Shown piece after piece: positions 39,834-47,914 of a stretch of DNA of 64,000 nucleotides. The notes under the pieces were generated by a model. It ran no database searches and had not been told where the DNA came from. It saw nothing but the letters and a program-made list of their open reading frames with translations. The DNA comes from Amycolatopsis anabasis (GTDB lineage: Bacteria > Actinomycetota > Actinomycetes > Mycobacteriales > Pseudonocardiaceae), in NCBI RefSeq assembly GCF_009765355.1, contig NZ_VTHK01000019.1, positions 62,001-126,000 of the forward strand, in the 5' to 3' direction. The translations under genes and the position numbers were made by a program. The stretch's first letter is position 1. Each line of letters starts with the position of its first letter.

Positions 39834-41017
39834 CGCGCGGCTTCGCCCAGGGCGGTCATCGCGGTTTCGAGTTGCGCGTCGGACAGGTAGGGCGCCGGGC
39901 CGAACCGCAGGTACCCGCCCCGGCTGTCGGTCCGCACCCCGCGGTCCGCGAGCGCCCGTCGCAACCCCGCCGCGTCACCGCAGCGCACCGCGAGGAACCC
40001 GCCGAACGCGGTGCGCGGGGTCTCCCGGTCCCGGGTGGCCACCTGCTCGGGAAGGTCCAGGTCGTCGAAGAGCCGCGCGAGCAAACCGTTCTGGTGCAAG
40101 GAGACTTCCCGCAGGAACGCCGGGGTGAGCCGCCGCTGCGCGAAGAACCGCAGCACCCGGGACGCCCGGTAGTGGCTGGTCGGGTCGTAGGTCGCCCCGG
40201 CGAACCGGTCGCCGCCGGGCGCGTAGCCGACGCGGACCGGCCGCCCGTCGGCGAGTTCCTCGAATTCGGCGAACCAGCCGGTGACGATCGGCCGCAGCCG
40301 CCCGGCGTGCGGCGGCAGGCGCAGGAAGCAGTTGCCCTCGCCCAGTTGCAGGTACTTGTAACCGCCGCCGAGCACCCACGCGCCGTCCAGCCCCAGCTCG
40401 GGCAACGACGTCTCCACCACCCCGAGTGCGTGGTAGGCGTCCACCACGAGTTCCACCCCGCGCCGCGCGCAGGCGAGCGCCAGGTCACCGAGCCCGTCGA
40501 CGATCCGCGCGGTTTCGAACAGCACCCGCGACACGAGCACCGCGGCCGTGCGGTCGTCGGCCGCCGCGGCCAGCCGTTCGGCGAGGCTCGCGACCGGTTC
40601 GGCGGGCACCCGGACCACCTCGACGCCCTCCTCGGCGAGCCGGTCGAACTGGCGGCGCGCGGAGTGGAACTCGCCGTCCGTGGTCACCAGCCGCGGCCGC
40701 CCGCGCAGGTCCACCGCGGACAGCAGGCGGATCAGCAGATCGTGCGTGCTCCCGCCCAGCGCGATCTCCCCGCGCGGATCGCCGAGCAGGTCCCGGACCC
40801 CGGCCCGCAACTCCTCGGCCTTGGCGAACGCGGCTTCCCACTTCCCGTCCACGTGCCGCGCCGCGTCGACGAACGCGTCGAGCTGCCCCTCGGCCGCGAC
40901 GTCCGGCCACGCCTGATGCGAATGCCCGGTGAGCAGCAGCCGCTCGCCGACCCGGAACCGCGAGTAGTCCGCCGCGAGCGCGTTGGGGCTGCGCCGCAAC
41001 GCGTCCAGCGCGGTCAC
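39815..41017 (-). CDS. kynU: Kynureninase-like PLP enzyme (class V aminotransferase fold)
   Basis: A 400-residue fold-type I PLP enzyme. The Schiff-base lysine lies in VLGGGYKYLQLGEGN, preceded by ELVVDAYHALGVVE with the PLP-ring Asp; STHDLLIRLLS and GEFHSARRQFDRLAEEG are typical of kynureninases. It would split kynurenine into anthranilate and alanine. The GTG at 41017 overlaps the tryptophan-dioxygenase stop by four bases (GTGA), which strongly supports kynureninase rather than another class V enzyme. It is the last gene of the PaaX/dioxygenase/kynureninase operon. No formamidase is encoded between. Confidence 0.86.
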   Translation of the reverse strand: MTALDALRRSPNALAADYSRFRVGERLLLTGHSHQAWPDVAAEGQLDAFVDAARHVDGKWEAAFAKAEELRAGVRDLLGDPRGEIALGGSTHDLLIRLLSAVDLRGRPRLVTTDGEFHSARRQFDRLAEEGVEVVRVPAEPVASLAERLAAAADDRTAAVLVSRVLFETARIVDGLGDLALACARRGVELVVDAYHALGVVETSLPELGLDGAWVLGGGYKYLQLGEGNCFLRLPPHAGRLRPIVTGWFAEFEELADGRPVRVGYAPGGDRFAGATYDPTSHYRASRVLRFFAQRRLTPAFLREVSLHQNGLLARLFDDLDLPEQVATRDRETPRTAFGGFLAVRCGDAAGLRRALADRGVRTDSRGGYLRFGPAPYLSDAQLETAMTALGEAARAAGSG

Positions 41018-41802
41018 AGCTCGCTCCGCACGGCCCACAGGTCCGGAAACGCCGGGGCGAACAGGGTCTCCCGCAGGTAGTGCGCCCCCGAGGAACCGCC
41101 GGTTCCGGATTTGTCGCCGATCGTGCGTTCCACCATCTTCACGTGCCGGTACCGCCATTCCTGCATGCCCTCGTCCAGGTCGACCAGGTGCTCGGCGACC
41201 ACCGCCTCGCCGCTGTCATCGGCGTACACCCGCAACAGCACGCGTTGCAACTCGGGCGAGGGCTTGGCCTGTTCGCGCACGTCCCGCCCGGTCGGCACGG
41301 CGTAACCGCGAACCCCGAGGTACTCGACGAACGAGTCGTACAGCGACGGGCTCGCCATCGCCACGGCGATCCGCTCGCGTTCCGGGCCGCCTTCCGGGTA
41401 GTGCGCGTACATGCCTTCGTCCCGGCGGCCGAAAAGCGCCTCCAGTTCGCGGAACTGCGCCGACTGGAACCCGCTGGCCGCGTCCAGCCGGGCGCGGAAA
41501 CTGGTGAACTGGCTGGGCGTCATGGTCTCCAGCACGTCGATCTGCGCGACCACCACCTTGAGAATGGTCAGCGCCCGGCGCAGCGCGCGGATCGCGTGCG
41601 CGGTGTCGCCGGCCGCGAGCCGCCGCTGCAGGTGCCGCAGTTCGTGCAGCAGCTGCTTGAACCACAGCTCGTACACCTGGTGGATGACGATGAACAGCAG
41701 TTCGTCGTGCTCGTCGGAACGCGGGCGCTGCGCGGCGAGCACCTCGTCCAGCGCGAGGTAGGAGGTGTAGGTCAGGGAAGCCTGCTGATCGGTGTTCGTC
41801 AC
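41014..41802 (-). CDS. kynA: Tryptophan 2,3-dioxygenase
   Basis: A 262-residue heme dioxygenase, of normal length. Diagnostic segments: LTYTSYLALDEVLAAQRP at the start, LFIVIHQVYELWFKQLLHEL, FTSFRARLDAASGFQSAQFR, and EWRYRHVKMVERTIGDKSGT with the heme-ligand His, followed by GGSSGAHYL. It opens the indole ring of L-tryptophan to N-formylkynurenine. GTG at 41802 overlaps the PaaX stop by four bases and its stop overlaps the kynureninase start by four bases. The anthranilate produced by the operon is likely the substrate for the rightward operon starting at 43585. Confidence 0.95.
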   Translation of the reverse strand: MTNTDQQASLTYTSYLALDEVLAAQRPRSDEHDELLFIVIHQVYELWFKQLLHELRHLQRRLAAGDTAHAIRALRRALTILKVVVAQIDVLETMTPSQFTSFRARLDAASGFQSAQFRELEALFGRRDEGMYAHYPEGGPERERIAVAMASPSLYDSFVEYLGVRGYAVPTGRDVREQAKPSPELQRVLLRVYADDSGEAVVAEHLVDLDEGMQEWRYRHVKMVERTIGDKSGTGGSSGAHYLRETLFAPAFPDLWAVRSEL

Positions 41803-42614
41803 TGGGTCACCTCGTCGAAGTGGCGCTGGGCCGCGGGCACCAGCGCTGCGTGCAGGTCGTGGAAGAGCGTCACCGCGCGGGAACGCTGGCGCGGCGCCGG
41901 AACGAGGTCCTCGGGCAGTTCCGGATCGAGCGTGGGGAACTTCCGGTAGGTGTGCACGACCCGGGTCAGCGCGGAGAACGCGTCCGCGTCGGTCCGCGGC
42001 CGCCGTGCCGAGGTGTAGTCCCGGAACTCGTCGACGAACGCGGCGTACCGGGCGGCCAGGGCGTCCAGATCCCAGGCACGGCCCGCGAAGGTGCGCACGT
42101 CGAGGGATTTCGCGGGGCGGCCGAGCATCAGCCAGGCGTGCTCGGTGACGCCCAGTTCGGCGAGCAGCGCGGTCACCTGGGCCTCGCGGTCGTGCGGGGC
42201 GAGCCAGGTGCCGTCCTGCACCGAACCGAACCCGAGGAAGCGCAACCGCCGCACCAGCCGCTCCCGGGCGACCCGGCGATCCTCGGGAATGCTGTGCCAC
42301 AACACGGTCCACTCCCCCGCCGACCGCTGCTCGCGGCCGAACGAGTAGATCCGCCGGTCGCCTTCCTCCAGCACGGCCATCGCGCGCCGGGTGAGCGTGT
42401 AGTGCACCAGCCGCCCCTGCTTGTCGCGGGCGAGCAGGTCCCGGCGCACCAGGCGGGCCAGCGCGATCCGGGCCGCCCCGTCGGAGAACCCCTGCTCCGC
42501 GAGCAGTTCGACGAGCCCGCCGGACCACACCCGCCGGTTCTCCCGGGGATGGACGTAGATCCCGAGCAGGGTGAGCACGAGTTCCTGCGGCGACGGCTCG
42601 AATCGGTCTGGCAC
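41799..42614 (-). CDS. PaaX-family transcriptional regulator
   Basis: A 271-residue regulator with an N-terminal winged helix (residues about 5-80: PQELVLTLLGIYVHPRENRR, then FSDGAARIALARLVRRDLLA) and the PaaX central and C-terminal domains (about 95-265). PaaX proteins repress aromatic-acid pathways and are released by the aryl-CoA intermediate. Here an anthraniloyl-CoA-like ligand would be logical. The GTG at 42614 is preferred; a longer form to 42632 enters the operator region. It heads the tryptophan-to-anthranilate operon and is divergent from the LLM gene across 48 bases that contain a palindrome. Confidence 0.88.
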   Translation of the reverse strand: MPDRFEPSPQELVLTLLGIYVHPRENRRVWSGGLVELLAEQGFSDGAARIALARLVRRDLLARDKQGRLVHYTLTRRAMAVLEEGDRRIYSFGREQRSAGEWTVLWHSIPEDRRVARERLVRRLRFLGFGSVQDGTWLAPHDREAQVTALLAELGVTEHAWLMLGRPAKSLDVRTFAGRAWDLDALAARYAAFVDEFRDYTSARRPRTDADAFSALTRVVHTYRKFPTLDPELPEDLVPAPRQRSRAVTLFHDLHAALVPAAQRHFDEVTQ

Positions 42615-42634
42615 CCGTCCAACTCTATACACTT

Positions 42635-42644
42635 GACCCGGGTC
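42635..42644. promoter_or_regulatory. Palindrome in the PaaX/LLM divergent promoter
   Basis: GACCCGGGTC is a perfect 10-base palindrome in the middle of the 48-base divergent region, next to an ACTTGACC-like -35 word. Its central position would let one bound dimer block both promoters. PaaX is the natural candidate; binding is inferred. Confidence 0.45.
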
Positions 42645-42662
42645 GCATGTAGCCTAACCGGC

Positions 42663-43463
42663 GTGCGAATTGGCATCGGTCTCCCGAACACCACCCCGGG
42701 CGCCGATGGCGCCCTGCTCGCCGAGTGGTCCCGCCGGGCCGAGGCCGGGCCGTTCGCCGCACTCGGCGTCCTGGATCGTCTCGTGTACGACAGCATCGAT
42801 CCGTTCGCCGCGCTGAGCGCCGCCGCAGCCCTAACCGAACGGGTGCGTCTGGCGACGATGATCGCGATCGGCCCGCTGCGCGGCACCGCGATGCTCGCCA
42901 AACAAGCCGAAGCGGTGCACACCCTGTCCGGCGGCCGGTTCACGCTGGGTCTGGGCGTGGGCGCCCGCCGCGACGACTACGCGGCCGCGGGCGCGGAACA
43001 CCGGACACGCGGGAAGAAGCTGTCCGAACAGCTCGCCTTCCTGCGCGCCCAGGACCACCCGATCGAGTTGCTCGTCGGCGGCAGCAGTGGCCCCGCGTTC
43101 GCGCGGATGGCCCGGTACGCCGACGGTTACGCGCACGGCGGCGGCCCGCCCCGGGCCTTCGCGTCCGCGGCGACGAAAGCGCTGGCGGCCTGGCGCGATC
43201 TGGGCCGCCCCGGCCGTCCCCGGCTCTGGGGCCAGGCGTACTTCGCGCTCGGCGACCCCGATCGCGGGACCGCCTACCTGCGCGACTACTACGCGTTCAC
43301 CGGCCCGTTCGCCGAGAACATCGCCGCGGCGAACCTGACCAGCGCGCGGGCGATCCGGGATCTGGTGCGGGGCTACGAAGCCGAAGGCTGCGACGAGCTG
43401 ATCCTGCTGCCCACGGTCTCCGACATCCACGAGGTCGACCGCCTCGCCGAGGTCCTCCCGTGA
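42663..43463 (+). CDS. LLM-class flavin/F420-dependent oxidoreductase
   Basis: A 266-residue luciferase-like TIM-barrel protein: MRIGIGLPNTTPGADGALLA start, ERVRLATMIAIGPLRGTAML, then HTLSGGRFTLGLGVGARRDD, the usual coenzyme-binding turn. The group includes F420-dependent reductases and flavin monooxygenases. It is divergent from PaaX and points into the anthraniloyl-CoA operon 121 bases downstream, separated only by a repeat element, so it may belong to the pathway. The neighbouring bifunctional flavoprotein has a shortened reductase half, and this protein could supply the reduction; that is hypothesis. GTG start at 42663. Confidence 0.83.
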   Translation: MRIGIGLPNTTPGADGALLAEWSRRAEAGPFAALGVLDRLVYDSIDPFAALSAAAALTERVRLATMIAIGPLRGTAMLAKQAEAVHTLSGGRFTLGLGVGARRDDYAAAGAEHRTRGKKLSEQLAFLRAQDHPIELLVGGSSGPAFARMARYADGYAHGGGPPRAFASAATKALAAWRDLGRPGRPRLWGQAYFALGDPDRGTAYLRDYYAFTGPFAENIAAANLTSARAIRDLVRGYEAEGCDELILLPTVSDIHEVDRLAEVLP

Positions 43464-43474
43464 TCCCCCGCCTT

Positions 43475-43560
43475 TTCCCCCAATGTGGCATTGGGGGCGT
43501 TGAAGGTACCCAATGCGGCTTTCGGGGCGTTGAAGGTACCGAAAGCCACATTGGGGGACT
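43475..43560. repeat. Palindromic intergenic repeat, best-preserved copy
   Basis: The element reads as a small hairpin (arms CCCCAATG and CATTGGGG around TGG) followed by GCGTTGAAGGTACC and a second hairpin with arms GGCTTTCGG and CCGAAAGCC, ending in ACATTGGGGG. The word GGCGTTGAAGGTACC occurs twice. The same parts recur at 6261-6310, 17167-17215 and 31201-31285. It lies between the LLM gene and the anthraniloyl-CoA operon and may end transcription of the former. Confidence 0.75.
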
Positions 43561-43584
43561 TGGGTGCCGGGAGGGGGTGGGTAG

Positions 43585-45657
43585 GTGAGGGTGCGGATTC
43601 TCGGGGCGGGGCCGTCGGGGTTGTATCTGGGGATATTGCTGAAGAAGCAGGATCCCCGGCATGAGATCGAGATCGTCGAGCGGAACGCGGCGGACGCCAC
43701 CTTCGGCTGGGGTGTGGTGTTCTCCGAGGAGACCCTCGGCGCGCTCCGGGACGCCGATTACGCGACCTACCTGGAGATCACCGACACCTTCGCCCGCTGG
43801 GACGCGATCGACATCTCCTTCGGCGGCAAGCTGGTGCGGTCGCGGGGGCACGCGTTCTCCGCGATCGCGCGCAAGCAGTTGCTGAACATCCTGCAGCGCA
43901 GGTGCCGTGAGCTGGGTGTGGAGCTGCGGTTCGGGCACGAGGTGACCGCCGAGGAGTTCACCGCGCGGGATGCGGATCTGCTGGTGGCCGCGGACGGGGT
44001 GAACAGCCTGGTCCGGAAGAGCCGCGCCGAGGCGTTCGGCAGTTCGGTGCGACCGCAGGGGTGCAAGTACATCTGGTTCGGCACGGATCTGGTGTTCGAC
44101 GCCTTCCGGTTCATCTTCGCGCGCACCGAGCACGGGATGTTCCAGGTGCACGGGTACCCGTTCGACGAGAACCTCAGCACGTTCATCGTGGAGTGCCCGG
44201 AAGCGACCTGGCGGCGCGCCGGGCTCGACCGGATGACCGAGGCCGAGAGCATCGCGTTCTGCGAGAAGCTGTTCGCGGACGAACTGGGTGACCACAGGTT
44301 GCTGTCGAACCGGTCGATGTGGCTGAGTTTTCCCCGGGTGCGCAACCGGAGCTGGCGGGACGGGAACGTGGTGCTGCTCGGGGACGCCGCGCACACCGCG
44401 CATTTCACCATCGGTTCCGGGACCAAGCTCGCCATGGAGGACGCCATCGCGCTGGCGAACGCCTTCGTCCGGCACGAGGGGGAGGTCGACGCCGCGCTGG
44501 CCGAGTACGAGCTGGCCCGGCGGCCGGTCGTGGAGCGGTTCCAGGAGGCGGCGGCCGACAGCGCGGACTACTTCACGCGCGTCGAGCACCACGCGCATCT
44601 GGAGCCGGTGCAGTTCGCGTTCAACCTGCTGACGCGCAGCGGGCGGATCGATCACGCCGGGCTCGCGGTGCGGGATCCGGATTTCGTGCGGGTGGTGGAC
44701 GCCCGGTTCGCCGGGGTGGCCGAGCGGCGATTCGGTCCGCCGCCGATGCTCACCCCGTTGCGGCTGTGCGGGGTCGAGCTGCCGAACCGCGTGGTGCGGC
44801 GAGGGCTCGGCGGGGTGGATGGCGCCGGGCTGGCGATCAGTGGGCTGGTCGCGGTGAGCGCGAGCGGGCGCGACACCCCGGAGTGCCCGGTGATCGACGA
44901 CCTCGATGAGTCCACAGTGGACGAAGTGCACGCGGGTGGCGCGCTGGCCGGGATCCGGCTCGGGCACGCCGGGCGGCGGGGCGCGACCCGGCCCGCGCGG
45001 TTCGGGGTGGACGTTCCGCTGTCCGCCGATCAGGCGTGGCCGCTGCTGTCGGCGTCGGCGTGCGCGTACGGGCCCTTCACCCAGGTGCCCCGGGCGATGG
45101 ACGCCGAGGACTTCGAGCGCGTGCGCGAGGAGTTCGCGCGTGGTGCGCGGAGAGCGGCCGAACTCGGGTTCGATCTGCTGGAACTGGACTGCGCGCACGG
45201 CGGGTTGCTGGCGAGTTTCCTGTCCCCGCTGGCCAACCGGCGCGAGGACGATTACGGCGGCACGACCGAGAACCGGCTCCGGTTCCCGCTCGAGGTGGTG
45301 CGCGCGGTGCGGGACGCGTGGCCCGGGGACCGGCCCCTCACGGCGCGGCTGACCGTGACCGACTGGGCGCCCGGCGGCCTCGCCCTGGACGAAGGCGTGC
45401 GGCTGGCCCGGGCGTTCGCGTCCGCCGGGGTGGCGCTGATCCACGTCGAGGCGGGGCAGACCGTCGCCGAGACCCGGCCGGTGTACCGGCGGGGATTCCT
45501 CACCGCGATCAGCGACCGGGTGCGCAGCGAGGCGCGGGTGCCGACCCTGGTCGGCGGGCACCTGACCACGACGAACGAGGTGAACACGGTCCTCGCCGCG
45601 GGACGCGCCGACCTGTGCGTGCTCGATCTGGCGAGCCATGCCCTGGAGGCGTCGTGA
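43585..45657 (+). CDS. Anthraniloyl-CoA monooxygenase-like bifunctional flavoprotein, reductase half shortened
   Basis: A 690-residue fusion. Residues about 1-375 are an aromatic FAD hydroxylase (GAGPSGLYLGILLKKQ; FGWGVVFSEETL; GNVVLLGDAAHTAHFTIGSG). Residues about 390-690 are an old-yellow-enzyme-type reductase (LRLCGVELPNRVV; LGHAGRRGATRP; CAHGGLLASFLSPLANRRED; DYGGTTENRLRFPLEVV). This is the domain order of 2-aminobenzoyl-CoA monooxygenase/reductase and salicylyl-CoA 5-hydroxylase, usually about 760-770 residues. Right after LPNRVV only about eight residues replace the usual FMN-binding PMCQYSA segment and its helix, so the reductase half may not work normally. First gene of a seven-gene operon, GTG start with GGAGGGGG upstream. 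Confidence 0.87.
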   Translation: MRVRILGAGPSGLYLGILLKKQDPRHEIEIVERNAADATFGWGVVFSEETLGALRDADYATYLEITDTFARWDAIDISFGGKLVRSRGHAFSAIARKQLLNILQRRCRELGVELRFGHEVTAEEFTARDADLLVAADGVNSLVRKSRAEAFGSSVRPQGCKYIWFGTDLVFDAFRFIFARTEHGMFQVHGYPFDENLSTFIVECPEATWRRAGLDRMTEAESIAFCEKLFADELGDHRLLSNRSMWLSFPRVRNRSWRDGNVVLLGDAAHTAHFTIGSGTKLAMEDAIALANAFVRHEGEVDAALAEYELARRPVVERFQEAAADSADYFTRVEHHAHLEPVQFAFNLLTRSGRIDHAGLAVRDPDFVRVVDARFAGVAERRFGPPPMLTPLRLCGVELPNRVVRRGLGGVDGAGLAISGLVAVSASGRDTPECPVIDDLDESTVDEVHAGGALAGIRLGHAGRRGATRPARFGVDVPLSADQAWPLLSASACAYGPFTQVPRAMDAEDFERVREEFARGARRAAELGFDLLELDCAHGGLLASFLSPLANRREDDYGGTTENRLRFPLEVVRAVRDAWPGDRPLTARLTVTDWAPGGLALDEGVRLARAFASAGVALIHVEAGQTVAETRPVYRRGFLTAISDRVRSEARVPTLVGGHLTTTNEVNTVLAAGRADLCVLDLASHALEAS

Positions 45658-46406
45658 CCTACTTCGCCGCTCTCAGGTCACCGGAGGTCGCCGCGCTCGG
45701 CGAGGACGGGCGGGTGCCGGTCCTGCTGCTCCCGGTGGGGGCGATCGAACCGCACGGCCCGCACGCCCCGCTCGGCACCGATCCGCTGATCTCGGCGGGG
45801 ATGTGCGAACGCGCGGCGGCCCGGCTCGCGGACGATCCGGAGGTGCGGGTGCTGATCCTGCCCGCGGTGCCGTACGGGGTGACCCGGTACGCGTCGGCGT
45901 TCCCGGGCGGGGTGCACGTCGGCGAGGAGACCCTGCACGCCCTGCTCACCGATGTCTGCGCCGCGCTGATCGGCCAGGGGCTCGACCGGATCGTGCTGGT
46001 GAACAACCACTTCGAACCCGAGCACGTGACGACCCTGCGGCGCGTGGTGACCGCGGTCTTCGAGCGGCACGGCACGAAACTCGGTTACCTCGATCTGGTG
46101 CGGCGGCGCAACGCCGAGCGCCTGACCGAGGAGTTCCGCACCGGCGAATGCCATGCCGGGCGGTACGAGACCTCGCTCGTGCTCGCCGACGCCCCCGGGC
46201 TGGTGGACACCGAGGCGATGCGCGCGTTGCCGCGGGTGCCGGTCGACCTGCCGCGCGCGATGCGGGAAGGGCGCACCGATTTCCTCGCGATGGGCATGAC
46301 CGAGGCCTACTGCGGTTCCCCCGCCGAATCGACCGCGGACGAGGGCCGCGCCACCTTCGACGTGCTGACCGACCTGCTCGTGGAAACCATCCGGGAGTTG
46401 CGGTGA
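45654..46406 (+). CDS. Creatininase-family metal-dependent amidohydrolase
   Basis: A 250-residue creatininase-fold hydrolase with the complete metal set: E32, H34, H37 and D43 (GAIEPHGPHAPLGTD), then VNNHFEPEH and ECHAGRYETS. Family members hydrolyse amide or cyclic amide bonds (creatinine, formamidopyrimidines). Within this aryl-CoA operon it may open a ring or cleave an amide; it is also the only local candidate for N-formylkynurenine formamidase, which the tryptophan operon lacks. GTGA overlaps couple it to the flavoprotein before and the CoA ligase after. A mycofactocin MftE role is unlikely without mft genes. Confidence 0.85.
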   Translation: MTYFAALRSPEVAALGEDGRVPVLLLPVGAIEPHGPHAPLGTDPLISAGMCERAAARLADDPEVRVLILPAVPYGVTRYASAFPGGVHVGEETLHALLTDVCAALIGQGLDRIVLVNNHFEPEHVTTLRRVVTAVFERHGTKLGYLDLVRRRNAERLTEEFRTGECHAGRYETSLVLADAPGLVDTEAMRALPRVPVDLPRAMREGRTDFLAMGMTEAYCGSPAESTADEGRATFDVLTDLLVETIRELR

Positions 46407-47914
46407 ACCTCGCGTCCTTCTTCGTCGACCGGAACCTCGCCGAGGGCCGGGGCGAGAGCACCGCTCTCGTCTGTGCGCAGCGCTCCGTCAGCTACGCCGA
46501 ACTGGCCGCGCTCACCAACCGGATCGGCAACGTGCTGCGCGACCTCGGTGTCCGAAGTGGACAGCGGGTGCTGCTCGCGCTGAGCGACAGCGTCGAATTC
46601 GTGGCCACCTGGTACGCGGCGCAGAAGATCGGCGCGGTGACCGCCGAGGTCTACACCTTCCTGCAGCCCAAGGACTACGCGTACTACCTCACCTACACCG
46701 AGCCCGCGCTGGTCGTCGCGGACGCGGTGACGCTCGACGCGCTGCGCACCGCCGGGGCCCGCGAACTCCTGGTCACCGGCGTCCCGGACGCCGAACTGCG
46801 CGACCACGAACGTCCATTCCGGACACTCGTGGAGCGCGCCTCGGACGAGTTGGAGCCCGCGCCGGTGACCGAGGACGACGTCGCGATCTGGAAGTTCACC
46901 ACCGGCAGCACCGGCTCCCCCAAAGCCTGCGTGCATCCCGCGCGCAGCCCGCTGGCCAGCTTCGAGCACTACGCCCGCGGGGTGCTCGGCATCCGGCCGG
47001 ACGACCGGGTGCTCGCCGTGCCGAAGCTGTTCTTCGGCTACGCGCGGGACCTGGTCGCGCTGTTCCCGTTCGGCGTCGGCGGCTCCGGCGTGGTGTTCGG
47101 CGAACGTAGCACGGCCGACCGCATCTTCGACCTGATCGAACGCCACCGCCCGACGATCCTGGTGAACGTGCCCACCATGATGAGCGCGATGGTCGCCCAC
47201 CCGCGCGCGGCGGAAGCGGATCTCGGCTCGCTGCGCCTGTGCACCTCCGCGGGCGAGGCGCTCCCGGCCGAACTGCACCGGAAATGGGACGAGACGTTCG
47301 GCGTCGACGTGGTCGACGGGATCGGTTCCTCGGAGGCCTACCACATCTACGTCTCCAACCGCCCCGGCGAAGCGCGCCGGGGCAGCCTCGGCCAGGCGGT
47401 GCCCGGTTACTCCGCCCGGGTCGTCGACGAATCCGGCAATCCGTTGCCGGACGGCGAAATCGGCCCGCTGGAGGTCACCGGCCCGACCATCGCCCGCGAG
47501 TACTGGGGCGATCCTGGGAAGAGCGCGCGCACGTTCCGGGGCGACACGCTGCTCTCCGGCGACCTGTTCAGCCGGGACGCGGAAGGCTTCTTCCACCACC
47601 GCGGCCGCGCGGACGACCTGTTGAAGATCGGCGGGATCTTCGTCGCGCCGAGCGAGATCGAGCACTGCCTGATCGGGCATCCGGACGTCGTCGACTGCGC
47701 GGTCCTCGGCTACGAAGCCGAGGGCCTGGCCCGGGCCCGGGCGTTCGTCGTGCCCCGGGCGGGCGCCCGGGTGACCGCGGAAGAACTCGTCGAGTTCGCC
47801 CGGGAACGGCTGGCCGGGCACAAGTGCCCCCGGGACATCCGGTTCGTCGACGCGTTGCCGCGCACCGCCAACGGGAAACTCGACCGGCGCGCGCTGCGAG
47901 AGGAAGCCTCGTGA
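46403..47914 (+). CDS. Aryl-CoA ligase, benzoate/2-aminobenzoate-CoA ligase family
   Basis: A 503-residue AMP-forming ligase of the benzoate-CoA ligase group. The adenylate motif FTTGSTGSPKACVHP, LFFGYARDLVALFPFGVGGS (characteristic of benzoate-CoA ligases), GIGSSEAYHIYVSNRPG, SGDLFSRDAEGFFHHRGRAD and LPRTANGKLDRRAL with the catalytic Lys are present. In this operon anthranilate is the most likely substrate, giving anthraniloyl-CoA for the first gene product. GTG start overlaps the creatininase-family stop; its own stop overlaps the SDR start. Confidence 0.9.
   Translation: MNLASFFVDRNLAEGRGESTALVCAQRSVSYAELAALTNRIGNVLRDLGVRSGQRVLLALSDSVEFVATWYAAQKIGAVTAEVYTFLQPKDYAYYLTYTEPALVVADAVTLDALRTAGARELLVTGVPDAELRDHERPFRTLVERASDELEPAPVTEDDVAIWKFTTGSTGSPKACVHPARSPLASFEHYARGVLGIRPDDRVLAVPKLFFGYARDLVALFPFGVGGSGVVFGERSTADRIFDLIERHRPTILVNVPTMMSAMVAHPRAAEADLGSLRLCTSAGEALPAELHRKWDETFGVDVVDGIGSSEAYHIYVSNRPGEARRGSLGQAVPGYSARVVDESGNPLPDGEIGPLEVTGPTIAREYWGDPGKSARTFRGDTLLSGDLFSRDAEGFFHHRGRADDLLKIGGIFVAPSEIEHCLIGHPDVVDCAVLGYEAEGLARARAFVVPRAGARVTAEELVEFARERLAGHKCPRDIRFVDALPRTANGKLDRRALREEAS

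Noticed and set aside
43297..45639. A 780-codon minus-strand frame opposite the anthraniloyl-CoA flavoprotein
   Set aside because: It shadows a gene with clear FAD and OYE motifs and its own sequence has only repetitive charged residues and no motif.
45654..46406. Mycofactocin MftE peptidase
   Set aside because: The family fits, but no mftA-D genes are adjacent and the gene is locked in an aryl-CoA operon.
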